The position numbers were made by a program, and so were the translations under genes. A stretch of 64,000 bases of DNA, from positions 1 through 64,000 of the forward strand of contig NZ_JACJVJ010000002.1 of assembly GCF_014237875.1 (NCBI RefSeq), read 5' to 3'. The notes under the pieces were generated by a model. It saw nothing but the letters and a program-made list of their open reading frames with translations. It searched no databases and was not told the DNA's origin. Below, one piece after another: positions 1-7,013 of this stretch. Source of the stretch: Parasphingopyxis marina. Its GTDB lineage: Bacteria > Pseudomonadota > Alphaproteobacteria > Sphingomonadales > Sphingomonadaceae. Position 1 is the first letter of the stretch. Every line of letters starts with the position of its first letter.

Positions 1-1
1 G

Positions 2-61
2 GCCGCCTATATCGGGGTCGAACAGCAAGGTCCCTTCAAGACCGACGCCTATCGCTACTAG
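2..61 (+). CDS. C-terminal tail of an unidentified protein
   Basis: An open frame enters from the left edge and ends at a TAG at 59-61. Only about 19 residues are visible, ending in GPFKTDAYRY. The frame is accepted as a real gene end because a strong stem-loop terminator follows about 20 nt later. Too little is present to assign a family. Confidence 0.6.
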   Translation, partial: AAYIGVEQQGPFKTDAYRY

Positions 62-80
62 CTACACCCCAAACCCAACC

Positions 81-114
81 AAAGGGCGCCCGCCAACAAC
101 GGCCGGCGCCCTTT
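81..114 (+). terminator. Rho-independent terminator
   Basis: AAAGGGCGCC at 81-90 pairs perfectly with GGCGCCCTTT at 105-114. The inner loop can form three more pairs (92-94 with 101-103) after one mismatch. The 3' arm runs into a T-rich CTTTCTTG stretch. It lies about 20 nt after the stop of the truncated first gene and separates it from the TonB receptor. Confidence 0.8.
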
Positions 115-175
115 CTTGTGCGCTGCAACGACGAATGGAATGATAGCTTCGACGAACCGATCCTCTATCAATTGA

Positions 176-189
176 TATGTTGTCACATA
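176..189. promoter_or_regulatory. Dyad upstream of zinc-type TonB receptor, possible Zur operator
   Basis: TATGT at 176-180 and ACATA at 185-189 form a perfect inverted repeat around TGTC, 18 bp before the receptor ATG at 208. Alphaproteobacterial Zur sites are AT-rich dyads that often contain an ATGTTAT-like half-site, and this dyad shares the ATGTT part. The position suits a repressor site. Assignment to Zur is inferred from the downstream gene and partial similarity only. Confidence 0.4.
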
Positions 190-207
190 CCGAATAGGTC
201 GCGGTTC

Positions 208-2343
208 ATGAAAAACACCCGCACCGCTGCCCTGCGCGCTTTGCTCCTTGCGAGCGTCACGATCACCGCTCAGCCGGCTTTTGCCCAGGAGACTGCCCGA
301 GGAGGCGATCTTCATGATGAGACTTCGGCGCAGATCGTCGTCACGGCGCAATTCGTTGACCGGCTGGACATCCTCGCGGGAACCTCGACTTTGTCGGGCG
401 CTGAGCTCGACCAAAGTATTCGTCCGCAGATCGGCGATTCCCTGACCCAATTGCCCGGCGTTTCGGCGACCTCGTTCAGCCCCGGCGCGTCGCGCCCCGT
501 GCTCCGTGGTTTCCAGGGCGGACGAATAGCGGTGCTGACCGACGGGATCGGTTCGATCGATGCGTCGAACACCTCGGCCGACCATGCCGTCACCATCGAT
601 CCGCTGACATCCTACCGGATCGAAGTGCTGCGCGGCCCTGCGGCGCTGCTGTTCGGCAGCCAGGCGATCGGCGGCGCAGTCAACGTCTTCGACCGGCGCA
701 TACCCCGCGAAGTCCCTGACGAGCCCGTCCATTTTGACGGTCTCGCCACTTATTCGTCGGCCGCCGAGGATCGCAGTATTGCCGGTGCGCTCGATGTTCC
801 GCTGACGAGCCGCCTCGTCGCCCATGTCGATGGCAGCTATCGCAATAGCGACGATGTCGAAATTTCCGGCTTTACACTCGCGCCGGAGCTGCGCGCCGAA
901 CAGCTCGCTATTGCGGCGGAGGAAACCGAGGAAGGCCATTTCGACGAAGCCGAAGAGGCATTAGAACTGGCGAATCTCAGGGGGACCGTTCCCAACAGCG
1001 CGACCGAAACCTGGACTGCGGGCGTCGGCCTCGCGTTGATCGACAGCTGGGGCAGCCTCGGCGCCTCGGTCAGTTTTTACGACACCAATTACGGCATTCC
1101 CGCCCGGCCCGGCGCCGAACATCATCATGAAGAAGGCGATGACGATGCGGACGAAGAAGGGCATGAAGAGGAAGGCCCGGTTACGATCGACCTTCATCAG
1201 GTGCGCGCCGACCTGCGCGGCGAACTGATTACGGGCGGCGGCTTCCTGGAAAGCGTCAAGTTGCGTCTCGGCTATGCCGACTACGAACATATCGAATTCG
1301 AAGGGGACGAGATCGGCACGCGTTTTCTCGTTTCGGGTCTGGAAGGCCGGCTCGAACTCGTCCAGGCCGACCGCGATGGCTGGCGCGGCGTCATCGGCGG
1401 ACAGCTCTATGTTCGCGATTTCAACGCGATTGGGGCCGAAGCCTTCGTGCCGCGTAACAATACCGAACAATATGGCTTGTTCACCGTCCAGGAATTCGAG
1501 ATGGGCGCGCTCGGCATCGAAGTCGCGGGCCGCTATGAACATACCAGCGTGGACGCGGCGCCGCTTGCGATAGATCGCAGTTTCAATACATTTTCGGGAG
1601 CCGTCGGCCTCGGCTTTGAAGTTGCTCCCGAGGTTCGCGTCGGCGCCAATCTCTCCCGCACCGAGCGCGCACCGACCGCCGAAGAGCTATTTTCCGATGG
1701 CCCGCATATCGCAACCCAGGCCTATGAAATCGGCAATCCGAACTTCGATACCGAAAAGAGCATCGGTCTCGAAGCCTATCTGCGCGGCGATACCGGCCGC
1801 TTCAGTTTTGCGCTGACCGGCTTTGTCAGCTGGTTCGACGATTTCATCTACGACACCGCTACGGGCTTGGAAGAAGACGAGCTTCCCGTCTTTCAATATT
1901 TCCAGAACGATGCGACCTATTACGGCTTCGAAGCGGAAGCGACTGTACTGCTCGCCGAGGCCGGGTCGTTCCGTTTCAATGCCGATCTCGTCACCGACTA
2001 TGTGCATGCGACGATCGACAGCGGCGGCCCGGTGCCGCGTATCCCGCCGCTGCGGGTGTTGACGGGTCTTGAAGCGCAGTCCGACCATTTCGACGCGCGG
2101 GTCGAGGCGGAATGGGTTTCCGGACAGGATCGCATCGCGGCTTTCGAGACGCCGACCGACGATTTCACGCTCGTGAACGTCTCGGCCGCCTGGCGGCCCT
2201 GGGGCAGCGCCAATGGCAGCGCGGTCTTCGCATCGGTCAACAACCTGTTCGACGTCAATGCGCGGCGACATGCCTCCTTCACCAAGGATTTCGTACCCTT
2301 GACGGGTATCGATTTCCGGGTGGGCGTCAGGACGCGCTTCTAG
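208..2343 (+). CDS. TonB-dependent outer-membrane receptor, ZnuD-like (zinc uptake)
   Basis: A 711-residue outer-membrane receptor expected to bring a metal ligand, probably zinc, into the periplasm using TonB-ExbBD energy. The ATG at 208 gives a clean signal peptide (cleavage near AFA-QE, residues 26-27). A longer in-frame start at 118 would put about 30 residues before it and is rejected. QIVVTAQ looks like the TonB box. A plug domain with LPGVS and VLRGF motifs follows, then a long barrel ending in aromatic Phe (VGVRTRF). A His/acid-rich loop near residues 305-322 (HHHEEGDDDADEEGHEEEG) and an acidic stretch near residue 250 resemble the metal-capturing loops of ZnuD. A dyad 18 bp upstream could be a Zur site. 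Substrate is inferred: copper or nickel receptors can also carry His loops. Confidence 0.85.
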   Translation: MKNTRTAALRALLLASVTITAQPAFAQETARGGDLHDETSAQIVVTAQFVDRLDILAGTSTLSGAELDQSIRPQIGDSLTQLPGVSATSFSPGASRPVLRGFQGGRIAVLTDGIGSIDASNTSADHAVTIDPLTSYRIEVLRGPAALLFGSQAIGGAVNVFDRRIPREVPDEPVHFDGLATYSSAAEDRSIAGALDVPLTSRLVAHVDGSYRNSDDVEISGFTLAPELRAEQLAIAAEETEEGHFDEAEEALELANLRGTVPNSATETWTAGVGLALIDSWGSLGASVSFYDTNYGIPARPGAEHHHEEGDDDADEEGHEEEGPVTIDLHQVRADLRGELITGGGFLESVKLRLGYADYEHIEFEGDEIGTRFLVSGLEGRLELVQADRDGWRGVIGGQLYVRDFNAIGAEAFVPRNNTEQYGLFTVQEFEMGALGIEVAGRYEHTSVDAAPLAIDRSFNTFSGAVGLGFEVAPEVRVGANLSRTERAPTAEELFSDGPHIATQAYEIGNPNFDTEKSIGLEAYLRGDTGRFSFALTGFVSWFDDFIYDTATGLEEDELPVFQYFQNDATYYGFEAEATVLLAEAGSFRFNADLVTDYVHATIDSGGPVPRIPPLRVLTGLEAQSDHFDARVEAEWVSGQDRIAAFETPTDDFTLVNVSAAWRPWGSANGSAVFASVNNLFDVNARRHASFTKDFVPLTGIDFRVGVRTRF

Positions 2344-2354
2344 CAGCCGATTCT

Positions 2355-2368
2355 CCCACCGCGGTGGG
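2355..2368. repeat. Perfect 14-bp palindrome after the TonB receptor
   Basis: CCCACCGCGGTGGG is fully self-complementary and starts 12 nt after the receptor stop. As RNA it could fold as a 5-bp stem with a CGCG loop. No T-run follows, so terminator function is weak. It could equally be a protein-binding dyad before divL. Confidence 0.35.
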
Positions 2369-2437
2369 GCGCCGCCACCTTCCGCACGCCTCTCATCCGG
2401 TCTAGAAGCGCCTCATGTTACGGGGCATCCGACCGCT

Positions 2438-4789
2438 ATGATCACCGTTTCGACCAGCGCGGCCGTGATAATCGGCATGGTGCTGGCCGCCTGGCTGGCA
2501 GTTGCGACCTGGGCGACGGTTACGGCCCTGCGCGCCCGGGCCGGCGGCGAACGGGCGGCCGCGGCGGCCCGGCGCGGCGGACGGCTTCTCGAAAGCGCGC
2601 CAATGGTCTTCATGATCGTCGATTCCAAGGATCGTGTCGATGCGGGGCCGCGCCTTGCGGAATGGTTCGGCTTTTCCCGTCCGCCCCGGCGGCTGTCCGA
2701 CTTCAAGGATGTGGTCGGTGAAGAACCGTTCGATTCCTTGACGGAGGCCGTGCGGGCCACGCGCCGAACCGCAAAGCCCTTTGGCCAAGAACTGAGGCTC
2801 GCGGGATCCAGCCGTATCCTTTATGTGCAGGGCGGCCCGGCGCCCGACGATCTCGGCGGTCCCCAGGCAGCGATTCTCTGGATTTTTGACGCCAGCGATA
2901 CGCGCAGCGAGATGGTCGAACTTACGAGCCGGGCGGACCGCGCGCTGGAGGCGCTGACCGCGCTGTCGGCGCTGATTGAAGCGGCGCCCTTTCCGATGTG
3001 GCATCGCGGGCCCGATCTTCGGCTTACACTCGTTAACCAGGCTTATGTCGACGCGGTTGAGGCCGAAAACGCTGCGGAAGTCATCGCGCGTGGCACCGAA
3101 TTGATCGAGCTTTCCGGCAAGGATAGCCCGCAGGCTGTGGCTTCGCGGGTGCGCGAGGAGGGCGAGGCGCATGTCCGGACGGTTCCGGCTACCCTGCGTG
3201 GTGACCGCAGGATGCTCCGGATTGCGGATGTGCCGCTCGGCGATGCCGGGGTGGCCGGCTATGCTGTGGATGTCGAACAGCTGGAGCAGGCGCGCGCCGA
3301 GCTCGGCCGGTTTGCGCGGGCCCAGCGCGCCATGCTGGACCTGCTCTCGGCCGGCGTGGCGCAGTTCAACGCGGAACGCTCGCTCGTCTTCTCCAATCAA
3401 CCTTTCCAGCGCATCTTCGCGATGAAGAGCGAATGGCTTACCGATCGTCCCGAATTCGATCGTATCCTGGAACGCATGCGCGAAGCCGAGCGTGCGCCGG
3501 AAGTCGCCGATTTTCCGGAATGGAAGGCCCAGAGGCGCCAATGGTTCCACGGCGGCAACGAGGCTTCGGAGGAAAATTGGTTGCTGACCGATGGCACCCA
3601 TATTCGCGTCGTTGCCCAACCCTTGCCCGACGGGGGCCTGTTGCTGATCTTCGAAGACACCACTGAACAGGCCCAGCTCGCAAGCGCGCGCGATACGCTG
3701 CTGCGCGTCCGCACCGCCACCTTCGACAATCTTTCCGAAGCGATCGGTGTATTTGCCGCCGACGGCCGATTGCATCTTTGGAACCGGCGGATAGAGGAGG
3801 TCTGGGATATCGACGAAGATGTCCTTGCGGGCCATCCGCGCGTGGATGCGATGATGGCTGCGGTCGCCGATCAGTTCGTCGATCCCGATGAGGCCGAAGC
3901 GATCCAGCAAGCGGTACGGATGGCGACGTTCGACCGCCAGCAAAAGGGGGGGCGGTTCGTCCTCAAGGATTTGCGCAATTTCGCCTACGCGGCGGTGCCG
4001 CTGCCCGACGGCAACGCGCTCTTCACGATGCTCGACATTTCGGATAGCACGCGGATCGAAGCGGCGCTGCGCGAACGCGCCCAGGCCCTGGAAGCGGCCG
4101 ATCAGGTGAAGACGGCCTTCGTTTCGAACATGAGCTACGAACTCAGGACACCGCTCACATCCATCGCGGGTTTCGCCGAAATGCTGGACGGCGGCTACGC
4201 CGGGGAACTGTCCGGCCGGGCGACAGAATATGTCAGTGCGATCCTCGAATCCGTCGGCAAACTCCGCACCCAGATCGACGAGGTTCTCGATCTGACGCAA
4301 AGCGAAGTCGGCGGTCTGCCGCTGGCGCGCGAGGAAGTCGACTTGCGGCAGATGTGCGAAGATGCCGTCGCCGCCGTCCGTCTGCTGGCGGAGGAGAGCC
4401 GGCACGAACTCGTCACCGAAATCGACTGGTCCGTGGGGAGCGTGACCGGCGATGCCCACCGGCTGCGCCAGTCGGTCGATCATCTGTTGCGCAATGCCGT
4501 GCGCTATACGCCGGAAGGCGGGCGGGTTCTTTTGCATGCCGAGGGCGATGCGGCGGCAGCCCGTATCACCATTTCCGACAACGGCGCGGGGATCGCGCCT
4601 GGAGAACAGACGCGGGTATTCGATAGGTTCCATCGCGCCGATGCCGAGGAGCAATCGCGCGCCCTGGGCCTTGGCCTGCCGCTCACCAAGCAGTTCGTGG
4701 AGGCGCATGGCGGATCTATCGACCTGCAAAGCACGCCGGGGGAAGGGACATTCGTGACAATCACCCTGCCGCGTGGCGGGGCGGAGTAA
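2438..4789 (+). CDS. divL: DivL-like PAS sensor (pseudo)kinase with Tyr in the H-box
   Basis: A 783-residue signalling protein with one N-terminal membrane helix (about residues 8-28), several PAS-like segments to about residue 540, then a histidine-kinase dimerisation region and HATPase domain. The H-box reads NMSYELRTPL, with Tyr567 where the phospho-accepting His should be. The ATPase retains a plausible N-box (LLRNAVRYTPEGG), G1 box (DNGAGI) and G2 box (LGLGLP). This substitution, the membrane anchor, the PAS array and the size match Caulobacter DivL (Tyr550), which controls the CckA-CtrA cell-cycle phosphorelay. The downstream tsaE-amgK-murU-addB-addA-trxA order supports orthology. TsaE begins 6 nt after its stop. 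The ATG at 2438 has no strong ribosome-binding site, so the exact start is uncertain. Confidence 0.87.
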   Translation: MITVSTSAAVIIGMVLAAWLAVATWATVTALRARAGGERAAAAARRGGRLLESAPMVFMIVDSKDRVDAGPRLAEWFGFSRPPRRLSDFKDVVGEEPFDSLTEAVRATRRTAKPFGQELRLAGSSRILYVQGGPAPDDLGGPQAAILWIFDASDTRSEMVELTSRADRALEALTALSALIEAAPFPMWHRGPDLRLTLVNQAYVDAVEAENAAEVIARGTELIELSGKDSPQAVASRVREEGEAHVRTVPATLRGDRRMLRIADVPLGDAGVAGYAVDVEQLEQARAELGRFARAQRAMLDLLSAGVAQFNAERSLVFSNQPFQRIFAMKSEWLTDRPEFDRILERMREAERAPEVADFPEWKAQRRQWFHGGNEASEENWLLTDGTHIRVVAQPLPDGGLLLIFEDTTEQAQLASARDTLLRVRTATFDNLSEAIGVFAADGRLHLWNRRIEEVWDIDEDVLAGHPRVDAMMAAVADQFVDPDEAEAIQQAVRMATFDRQQKGGRFVLKDLRNFAYAAVPLPDGNALFTMLDISDSTRIEAALRERAQALEAADQVKTAFVSNMSYELRTPLTSIAGFAEMLDGGYAGELSGRATEYVSAILESVGKLRTQIDEVLDLTQSEVGGLPLAREEVDLRQMCEDAVAAVRLLAEESRHELVTEIDWSVGSVTGDAHRLRQSVDHLLRNAVRYTPEGGRVLLHAEGDAAAARITISDNGAGIAPGEQTRVFDRFHRADAEEQSRALGLGLPLTKQFVEAHGGSIDLQSTPGEGTFVTITLPRGGAE

Positions 4790-4795
4790 CCGGGT

Positions 4796-5266
4796 TTGGA
4801 TGCCGAGCTCTTTCTGCCCGACGAGGCCGCGACGCTCGTGCTCGGCGCCCGCATCGCCGATCTTCTGGAGCCGGGCGATGCGATTGCACTGTTCGGCGAT
4901 CTGGGAACCGGAAAAACGACGCTGACGCGCGGTATACTCGCCGCGCTTGGCCTTGCCGAGGAAGCGCCGAGCCCCACTTTCGCGATCGTCCAGCCCTATG
5001 AGCCCCCGGAAACGCGGTTGCCGGTCTGGCATGTCGACCTCTACCGGATCGAAGACCCCGGGGAGACGCTGGAGCTCGGCCTTGATGATGCGCGCCGCGA
5101 TTGCGTGCTGATCATCGAATGGCCCGAACGCCTTGGCGGCGCGCTCTGGGACGATGTCTTGCGGCTGGAAATATGTGCCGGGGTGCCGGGGGAAGGGCGG
5201 CCCGCCGCTCGGCGCTTGACAGCGACCCTTCCGCCCGCTTGGGAAGCACGATGGCGACAAGCATGA
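4796..5266 (+). CDS. tsaE: tRNA threonylcarbamoyladenosine biosynthesis ATPase TsaE
   Basis: A 156-residue P-loop ATPase that works with TsaB and TsaD to place threonylcarbamoyl on A37 of ANN-decoding tRNAs. The Walker A motif GDLGTGKTT spans residues 34-42. Family motifs SPTFAIVQPYE and HVDLYRIEDP follow, as does the late IIEWPERLG segment. The start is a TTG 6 nt after the divL stop, since no upstream ATG is available in frame. Its stop overlaps the amgK coding region. Length is normal for the family (about 150). Confidence 0.93.
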   Translation: MDAELFLPDEAATLVLGARIADLLEPGDAIALFGDLGTGKTTLTRGILAALGLAEEAPSPTFAIVQPYEPPETRLPVWHVDLYRIEDPGETLELGLDDARRDCVLIIEWPERLGGALWDDVLRLEICAGVPGEGRPAARRLTATLPPAWEARWRQA

Positions 5267-6255
5267 AATATCCCGATTCCGCTCCGGATTTTCTGGAGGA
5301 AAATGGCTGGGGCGACGGCGCTCTCCTACCGCTGGCGGGCGACGCATCCTTCCGGCGCTATTTCCGGGTCGTGGCCCCGGGGCGGACGGCGGTGCTGATG
5401 CATGCGCCGCCCGAGACCGAGAACAGCCAGCCCTTCCTGGACGTTGCGACGCATTTGAACCGGCTCGGCTTTGCCGCTCCGCGGATCATGGCCAGCAATC
5501 TCGAAAAGGGGCTGATCCTGCTGGAGGATTTTGGCGATGCGCGGATGCGCGAGGTTGTCGACGCCGCGCCGGAAAGCGAAGCGCGCATCTATCGCGATGC
5601 GGTAACCTTGCTCGGCGTGCTCCACCGCTCGCCGGCCGGCGATCTGCCGCCCTATACGCTCGCCGAATATCTGCGCGAGGCGCTATTGTTCACCGAATGG
5701 TATGCGCCGGCGGTCGACATCACTGTCGACGAAGAAGGATATGAAAAGGCGTTTACGCAGGCCCTGGGTCCGGTGCTGGAACTGGGCGAACCGGTTACCG
5801 TGCTGCGCGATTATCATGCCGAAAACCTGATGCTGCTCGAAGGGCGCCACGGGATCGGCGCTCTCGGCTTGCTCGATTTCCAGGACGCACTGGCCGGGCA
5901 TCCGGCCTATGATCTCGTTTCGCTGCTTCAGGACGCACGCCGCGACGTCAACCGCGAGCTCGAAGAGAATATGCTGACCCACTACCGGGTGACCAATCCC
6001 GATGCAGCGGGGCAGGGTTTCGAAGCCGCCTATGCCGTTCTCGGCGCCCAGCGAAACGCCAAGATCCTCGGCATCTTCACACGGCTCTGGAAGCGGGACG
6101 GCAAGTCGCGCTATCTCTCCTATCAGGCGCGCGTCTGGAAATATCTGGAACGCGACCTCCGCCATCCCGCGCTCGCGCCGGTCGCGGCATGGTTCTCGGC
6201 CAATGTCCCGAGTTCGAAGCGCGCCGCGGCGTGGGAAGGGGTTTCGACGCGATGA
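5251..6255 (+). CDS. amgK: N-acetylmuramate / N-acetylglucosamine 1-kinase AmgK
   Basis: A 334-residue aminoglycoside-phosphotransferase-fold sugar kinase. AmgK phosphorylates MurNAc (and GlcNAc) at the anomeric carbon, which MurU then activates to UDP-MurNAc, bypassing de novo synthesis. Visible features are the glycine-rich LAGDASFRRYFRV segment, the catalytic loop RDYHAEN (Asp187, Asn192) and the metal-binding LLDFQDA (Asp209). The ATG at 5251 has a GGGAAG upstream. A second ATG at 5263 overlaps the tsaE stop as ATGA and is equally possible. The adjacent murU is coupled through another ATGA overlap, the usual pairing for this recycling route. Confidence 0.9.
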   Translation: MATSMKYPDSAPDFLEENGWGDGALLPLAGDASFRRYFRVVAPGRTAVLMHAPPETENSQPFLDVATHLNRLGFAAPRIMASNLEKGLILLEDFGDARMREVVDAAPESEARIYRDAVTLLGVLHRSPAGDLPPYTLAEYLREALLFTEWYAPAVDITVDEEGYEKAFTQALGPVLELGEPVTVLRDYHAENLMLLEGRHGIGALGLLDFQDALAGHPAYDLVSLLQDARRDVNRELEENMLTHYRVTNPDAAGQGFEAAYAVLGAQRNAKILGIFTRLWKRDGKSRYLSYQARVWKYLERDLRHPALAPVAAWFSANVPSSKRAAAWEGVSTR

Positions 6256-7013
6256 CCAAATATACCGCTCCGCTTGCCATCCGTCCGGCTGCGGAAGGGC
6301 CGGTGGTCGAAGCGGCGATGGTCATGGCGGCCGGCCTTGGCAAGCGGATGCGGCCGCTGACGGCCACTACCCCCAAGCCGTTGATCCAGGTATCGGGCCG
6401 GGCGCTGCTCGATCACGTACTCGATCGGCTACGCGATGCCGGCGTCACCAAGGCGGTCGTCAACGTCCACTATCTCGCCGATGCGCTTGAGGCGCATGTC
6501 GCGCGGCGTGGCGCCGATATCGCCATAACGATATCCGACGAACGCGCGCAGCTTCTCGAAACCGGTGGCGGGGTTACCAAGGCATTGCCGCTCATTGATT
6601 CCGATCCTTTCTACATACTCAACACCGATGTTCTGTGGGTCGACGGGCCGAGCGATACCTTGCGGTTGCTTGCCGCGCGCTGGGACCCCGACACAATGGA
6701 TGCGCTGCTGCTGCTGGTGCCGCAGGCGCGCGCACATTGCCACGGCGGGCGCGGCGATTTCCACATGGACAGCGTCGGACGGATCCGGCGACGCGGGCGC
6801 GGCAAGATCGCGCCTTTCGTCTATTCGGGTATCCAGCTTGTCTCGAAGCGCCTGTTCGAGGATGCGCCGGAAGGCGCCTTTTCGACCAATATCCTGTGGG
6901 ACCGGGCGATCGAAGCGGGCCGTGCCTTCGGGCTCGCGCATCAGGGCATGTGGTTCGATATCGGCACGCCGCCGGCGATCAAGAAGGCCGAAATGCTGCT
7001 CGTGGATGGCTGA
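6252..7013 (+). CDS. murU: N-acetylmuramate-1-phosphate uridylyltransferase MurU
   Basis: A 253-residue sugar-phosphate nucleotidyltransferase that makes UDP-MurNAc from MurNAc-1-P and UTP in peptidoglycan recycling. The signature MVMAAGLGKRMRPLT occupies residues 23-37, with the PKPL motif at 41-44 and LNTDVLWVD near the metal site. The chosen ATG at 6252 overlaps the amgK stop in an ATGA. An in-frame upstream ATG at 6189 would lie inside amgK and is not needed. Another nucleotidyltransferase specificity (mannose-1-P, for example) is possible by sequence alone, but coupling to amgK favours MurU. Confidence 0.9.
   Translation: MTKYTAPLAIRPAAEGPVVEAAMVMAAGLGKRMRPLTATTPKPLIQVSGRALLDHVLDRLRDAGVTKAVVNVHYLADALEAHVARRGADIAITISDERAQLLETGGGVTKALPLIDSDPFYILNTDVLWVDGPSDTLRLLAARWDPDTMDALLLLVPQARAHCHGGRGDFHMDSVGRIRRRGRGKIAPFVYSGIQLVSKRLFEDAPEGAFSTNILWDRAIEAGRAFGLAHQGMWFDIGTPPAIKKAEMLLVDG

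Noticed and set aside
118-207. Longer N-terminus for the TonB receptor starting at 118
   Set aside because: The ATG at 208 gives a perfect signal peptide, and the upstream part would cover the promoter and dyad.
2402-5347. Open frame of 981 codons antisense to divL and tsaE
   Set aside because: Same cause: a shadow of high-GC coding sequence. It spans two real genes and has no motifs.
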